Translations under genes and position numbers: made by a program | Assembly (NCBI RefSeq): GCF_005222755.1 | Contig: NZ_STGD01000017.1 | Location: 1 to 64,000, forward strand | Length of the DNA stretch: 64,000 bases | Direction: 5' to 3' | Origin: Roseomonas sp. HF4 | GTDB taxonomy: Bacteria; Pseudomonadota; Alphaproteobacteria; Acetobacterales; Acetobacteraceae | In this document: positions 60,922-64,000 of the stretch, in pieces | Numbering within the stretch: position 1 is the stretch's first letter | How the letters are laid out: the number at the start of each line of letters is the position of its first letter | The notes under the pieces: generated by a model | Databases searched by the model: none | The model's input: the letters and a program-made list of their open reading frames with translations, nothing else | What the model was told of the DNA's origin: nothing

Positions 60922-61908
60922 ATGACGACCCATCGCCGCGCCCTGTTGGCCGCCCCGCTGCTGGCCCTTGCCCGGCCGGCCCTCGCGCAGGGCTTCCCGA
61001 CGCGCCCCATCCGCATCGTCGTGCCCTTCACCCCGGCCGGCACGACCGACCTCGTGGCCCGGCTGACAGCGGAACAGCTCGGGCGCCGGCTGAACCACCA
61101 GGTCGTGGTGGACAACCGGCCCGGCGCCTCGGGCAATGTCGGCGCCGAGTTCGTGGCGCGCAGCGAGCCCGACGGCCACACCCTGCTGCTGACCACGATC
61201 GGCACAGGCGCCATCAACTTCGCCGTGTTCCGCGAACGGATGCCCTACAAGCCCGAGGACCTCGCCGCCGTCGCGCTGATGACGCGCGTGCCGAACGTGC
61301 TGATGGCGGCGAACCGCACCAGCATCCGCAACCTGGCCGACATGGTGCGGGAGGCGAAGGCGGCCCCGGGGCGGCTCAACTACGGCACGGCGGGCATCGC
61401 GACATCGCCGCATGTGGTGGTGGAGCAGCTGCGCCTCGCGACCGGGATCGACATCACGCACGTGCCCTATCGCGGGTCGGGGCCGATGCTGACGGAGCTG
61501 GTGGCGGAACGGATCGAGCTCGGGATGGACAACATCCCCTCTGCCCTGCCCTTCATCCGCGACGGCAAGATCCGGGCCCTCGGCGTGACCAGCGCGCGGC
61601 GCAACGCGTCGCTCCCCGACGTGCCGACCATCGCCGAGCAGGGCGTGGCGGATTTCGAGGCGACGGCCTGGTTCGGCGTGCTGGCGCCGGCGGCGACGCC
61701 CGCGCCGGTGGTGTCACTGCTCGGTCGCGAACTCGATGCGGTGGGCAAGGACGCGGCCTTCCGCGCGCGGCTCGCGAGCCTCGGCGCCGACCCGGCCGGG
61801 CTGACGCCCGATGGCGGATCGAGCCCGGAGGCCTTCGCCGCCTTCATCCGCGCCGAGATCGCGAAATGGGCCGACGTGGTGCGCCGCGCGAACGTTCGGG
61901 TCGAATGA
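60922..61908 (+). CDS. Bug-family periplasmic binding protein
   Basis: A 328-residue secreted protein with signal segment RRALLAAPLLALARPALAQG, the motif FPTRPIRIVVPFTPAGTTDL, VVVDNRPGASGNVGAEFVAR and ITHVPYRGSGPMLTELVAER. Same family as its upstream neighbour. Its stop overlaps the GST start by 4 bases (ATGA), so the two are co-translated. Confidence 0.92.
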   Translation: MTTHRRALLAAPLLALARPALAQGFPTRPIRIVVPFTPAGTTDLVARLTAEQLGRRLNHQVVVDNRPGASGNVGAEFVARSEPDGHTLLLTTIGTGAINFAVFRERMPYKPEDLAAVALMTRVPNVLMAANRTSIRNLADMVREAKAAPGRLNYGTAGIATSPHVVVEQLRLATGIDITHVPYRGSGPMLTELVAERIELGMDNIPSALPFIRDGKIRALGVTSARRNASLPDVPTIAEQGVADFEATAWFGVLAPAATPAPVVSLLGRELDAVGKDAAFRARLASLGADPAGLTPDGGSSPEAFAAFIRAEIAKWADVVRRANVRVE

Positions 61909-62543
61909 GGCGCACCTTCTACGGCTGGGCCACGCCCAACTCCAACCGCGTCACGGTGATGCTGGAGGAATGCGGGCTGGCCTATGAGGTGCGCGGCGTG
62001 AACATCCGCCGGCGGGAACAGTTCGCGCCGGAGATCCTCGCGCTGAACCCCTATGGCAAGGTGCCGATCCTGGTCGAGGATGCCGGGGACGGCAGCCCGC
62101 CACTGGTGCTGTTCGAGAGCGGCGCGATCCTGCTGCATTTGGCCGAGACCACCGGCGCGCTGCTGCCGCGCGAGACCCGCGCGCGCGCGGAGGTCATGGC
62201 CTGGCTGATGGTCGCGCTGACCTCACTCGGCCCCTACACCGGCCAGGCGCATCACTGGACGGACCTGGCGCCCGAGAAACCGGAAGCCGCGCGCGCCTAC
62301 AGCCTGGGGCTGGTGGATCGCGTCTATCGGCTGCTGGATGACCGGCTGGCGTCGGTGCCCTATCTCGGCGGCACGGCGTACTCGGTCGCGGATGTCGCGG
62401 CCTACCCCTGGGTGGCGCGGCATGCGTGGGCAGACCGCGACCTCGGCGCGACGCCAAACCTCGCGGCATGGGCGGCGCGCGTCGGGCAGCGGCCGGCAGT
62501 GATGCGCGGGATGGCGCAGCCGGAAGGGGCGGTGCTGGCGTAG
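61905..62543 (+). CDS. Glutathione S-transferase
   Basis: A 212-residue GST. The thioredoxin-like N-domain has TFYGWATPNSNRVTVMLEEC (candidate catalytic Ser), with NPYGKVPILVEDAG and the FESGAILLHLAE glutathione motif. An all-helical C-domain follows with SVADVAAYPWVARH. It likely conjugates or reduces an electrophile, or acts with the preceding uptake gene in catabolism. The ATG overlaps the Bug stop. Confidence 0.88.
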   Translation: MRRTFYGWATPNSNRVTVMLEECGLAYEVRGVNIRRREQFAPEILALNPYGKVPILVEDAGDGSPPLVLFESGAILLHLAETTGALLPRETRARAEVMAWLMVALTSLGPYTGQAHHWTDLAPEKPEAARAYSLGLVDRVYRLLDDRLASVPYLGGTAYSVADVAAYPWVARHAWADRDLGATPNLAAWAARVGQRPAVMRGMAQPEGAVLA

Positions 62544-62551
62544 CGCAAGGC

Positions 62552-62677
62552 GGGGGAGGAGAACCTCCCCCGAGCCCCCTCCCTTCTTTGGCACCTGGCG
62601 CGGACCGTCGATGGTCGGGCGCCAGGTGACACAGAAGGTTGTGGGGGGTCCGGGGGAAGAAGTTCCCTTCTCCCCCG
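62552..62677. repeat. Inverted pair of family-1 hairpin repeats
   Basis: The left half GGGGGAGGAGAACCTCCCCC is followed by CCTCCCTTCTTTGGCACCTGGCGC. The right half, read on the opposite strand, gives GGGGGAGAAGGGAACTTCTT and then ACAACCTTCTGTGTCACCTGGCGC. The two arms are thus imperfect reverse complements about 60 bases long. The right half also matches 41385-41440. Together they can form a long cruciform between convergent genes. Confidence 0.7.
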
Positions 62678-62690
62678 GCCTTGCCTGCCG

Positions 62691-64000
62691 TCACAACCAC
62701 GCCCGCGGCACATGCCGCCACGGCAGCGCGGCGAGATCGAGCGCCGCCGGCCCTGGCGCGTCGCATTCCACGATCGCCACGCAGCGGTCGCGGAAGGCCG
62801 CGCGGAAATGGTTCTTGCCCTTGTTCGCCAGCAGCCGCGTCGCGCCGAGGTCGATGCCATGCAGCGCGAAGAAGCCGGGATCGACAGCGGATTCCTTCCG
62901 CGACGTACAGATGATGCGGAGATTGCCCGCGCGCAGCACGCAGGTCGGGCCGAGGTCGACCGGCGCGCCGCGCTCCATCGGGCCCTCGTTGACGAAGCGG
63001 CCATCGGTGAGGCGCTCGACCACGACATCGATGATGACGGGGCGGCCGAAGGCCTCGGTGACGGTGGCGCCGAGGTGGCGCGTGAGCGTCGCGCCCGGCC
63101 CGGCCTCCTGCGCCGCCGCGACCGAGGCCGGGTCGTGCAGAAAGGCGAAGACCGCGGGCACGTCGAGCCGCGCCTCGACCAGCGTACGCAGCATCTCCGG
63201 CGTGTCGGCGATGCCGCCCGACAACGGATTGTCGGCCGGGTCGAGCAACGCGACCAGGCCGGGCGGCGCGGCCAGCGCCTGCGCGAGCGCCGTGGCGGGG
63301 TCGGGCAGCGTGACGGCGAAACGCGCGCGGCGGGACGCGATGGCATCGGCCAGGCGCTCGGCCAGGTCGCGCGCGGCGCCGGGGTCCTCCGCGTAGACCA
63401 TGGCCGAGGGGCCGGCATGCGGGCTGTCGCCCCAGGCGAAGCCGCCGAAGATGGAGGCATCGAGGATGGGGCCGCGTTCCGCCGCCGCGGCCTCTGCCCA
63501 GACCTCGGCCATGGGGCCGGCCTCGTGGCGCATGTGGAAGCTGTGCAGCACCATCGGACGCTTGGCGATGGCGCCGAAGGCCCGCGGCGCGCCGGACAGG
63601 CGGCGTTCGAGCTGCGCCAGGGCGCGCGCCGCGGCCTCGGCCATGTCGACATGCGGATAGGTGCGGTAGGCGGAGGCGCCGTTGAGAAGCTCCGCGATCT
63701 CGGGCGCCATGTTGGCGTGGAAATCGAAGGACGCCGTCATCGGCACGTCCGGCCCGATGATGGCGCGGATGCGGTGCAGCGTGGTCGCATCCGCCTCGGG
63801 GTCGGATTCCGTGACGCAGGCGCCATGCAGCGAGAGGTAGACGCCATCGAAGCGCCGCGCCTTCAGCGCCGCTTCCACCTCGGCCCGCCAGGCGCGCATG
63901 GCGTCGTCGGCCATGGGACCGCCGGGCTGTGCGCCGATGCAGGGCAGGATGGTGGCCTGCCAGTCGGGCCGCGCGGCGAGGAAGCCATGCAGGGCGCCGA
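62691..64000 (-). CDS. MlrC/M81-family metallopeptidase-like protein (partial at window edge)
   Basis: 436 residues are visible; the N-terminus lies beyond the right edge, since the frame is open through 64000. The sequence VYLSLHGACVTESDPEADAT, MTASFDFHANMAPEIAELLN (metal-binding Asp/His) and GGFAWGDSPHAGPSAMVYAE match the M81/MlrC family, named after the microcystin-degrading enzyme. Most members act on unknown small peptides or amides. It converges with the GST gene, beyond the repeat pair. Confidence 0.88.
   Translation of the reverse strand, partial: GALHGFLAARPDWQATILPCIGAQPGGPMADDAMRAWRAEVEAALKARRFDGVYLSLHGACVTESDPEADATTLHRIRAIIGPDVPMTASFDFHANMAPEIAELLNGASAYRTYPHVDMAEAAARALAQLERRLSGAPRAFGAIAKRPMVLHSFHMRHEAGPMAEVWAEAAAAERGPILDASIFGGFAWGDSPHAGPSAMVYAEDPGAARDLAERLADAIASRRARFAVTLPDPATALAQALAAPPGLVALLDPADNPLSGGIADTPEMLRTLVEARLDVPAVFAFLHDPASVAAAQEAGPGATLTRHLGATVTEAFGRPVIIDVVVERLTDGRFVNEGPMERGAPVDLGPTCVLRAGNLRIICTSRKESAVDPGFFALHGIDLGATRLLANKGKNHFRAAFRDRCVAIVECDAPGPAALDLAALPWRHVPRAWL

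Noticed and set aside
62592-62608. TGGCACC near 62594 as a sigma-54 promoter
   Set aside because: It is part of the dispersed hairpin repeat and lacks the TTGC element.

Overview
The window looks like a chromosomal segment of a high-GC alphaproteobacterium, most likely an Acetobacteraceae member of the Roseomonas type. This is inferred from the GC-rich codon use, the four scattered tripartite-tricarboxylate (Bug-type) periplasmic binding proteins, the NdvA-like glucan exporter and the alphaproteobacterial form of the Tad/Cpa pilus locus. No rRNA, tRNA, CRISPR array or replication origin was seen.

Layout. (a) 1-2750 is a graveyard of mobile-element fragments: IS3-type, IS256-type, IS21 IstB and a large serine recombinase tail, one of them spliced into a truncated secreted-protein gene. 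(b) 2769-11839 holds an MFS transporter, an FKBP-type prolyl isomerase and a leftward glycogen operon glgP-glgC-glgA-glgX; glgB is not in the window. (c) 12101-19578 is the most interesting region: a sigma-54 activator followed by a rightward series of secreted proteins. These are a coiled-coil/beta-barrel outer-membrane protein, a four-repeat amyloid-like subunit, a one-repeat small subunit, a C39-type peptidase lipoprotein and three further exported proteins. A textbook -24/-12 sigma-54 promoter lies directly upstream of the repeat protein. I read this as a Fap-like functional-amyloid secretion locus of divergent type. (d) 19594-26224 contains an ABC exporter, an SDR, a Bug protein, an SbtA/SbtB bicarbonate transporter plus PII-like pair and a lytic transglycosylase. 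(e) 26193-40384 is a complete Tad (Flp) pilus locus: a leftward operon flp - second flp - tadV/cpaA - cpaB - cpaC - cpaD-like - tadZ/cpaE - tadA - tadB - tadC - tadD - GT87-like gene, and a divergent tadG/E/F-like operon. (f) 40418-45768 is a metabolic cluster: a PEP-mutase/isocitrate-lyase-family enzyme, a Bug protein and leuC-leuD-leuB-like genes. (g) 45790-64000 is mixed: a VOC protein and the remnant of its duplicate around a DUF1796 gene, a TAXI protein, MscL, a giant DUF4011-type helicase, a Na+/H+ antiporter, a DUF1003 gene broken by an amber codon, an SDR with an altered active site, a CBS protein, an NdvA-like exporter, two Bug proteins, a GST and a partial MlrC/M81 peptidase.

How genes work together. 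The glg genes give glycogen synthesis and breakdown. The Tad genes encode prepilin processing, assembly and secretion of Flp pili. The 14171-19578 genes would export, process and assemble an extracellular fibre. Both surface-fibre loci have AT-richer control regions or genes than their surroundings. All family assignments come from reading the translated sequence by eye; no database search was run.
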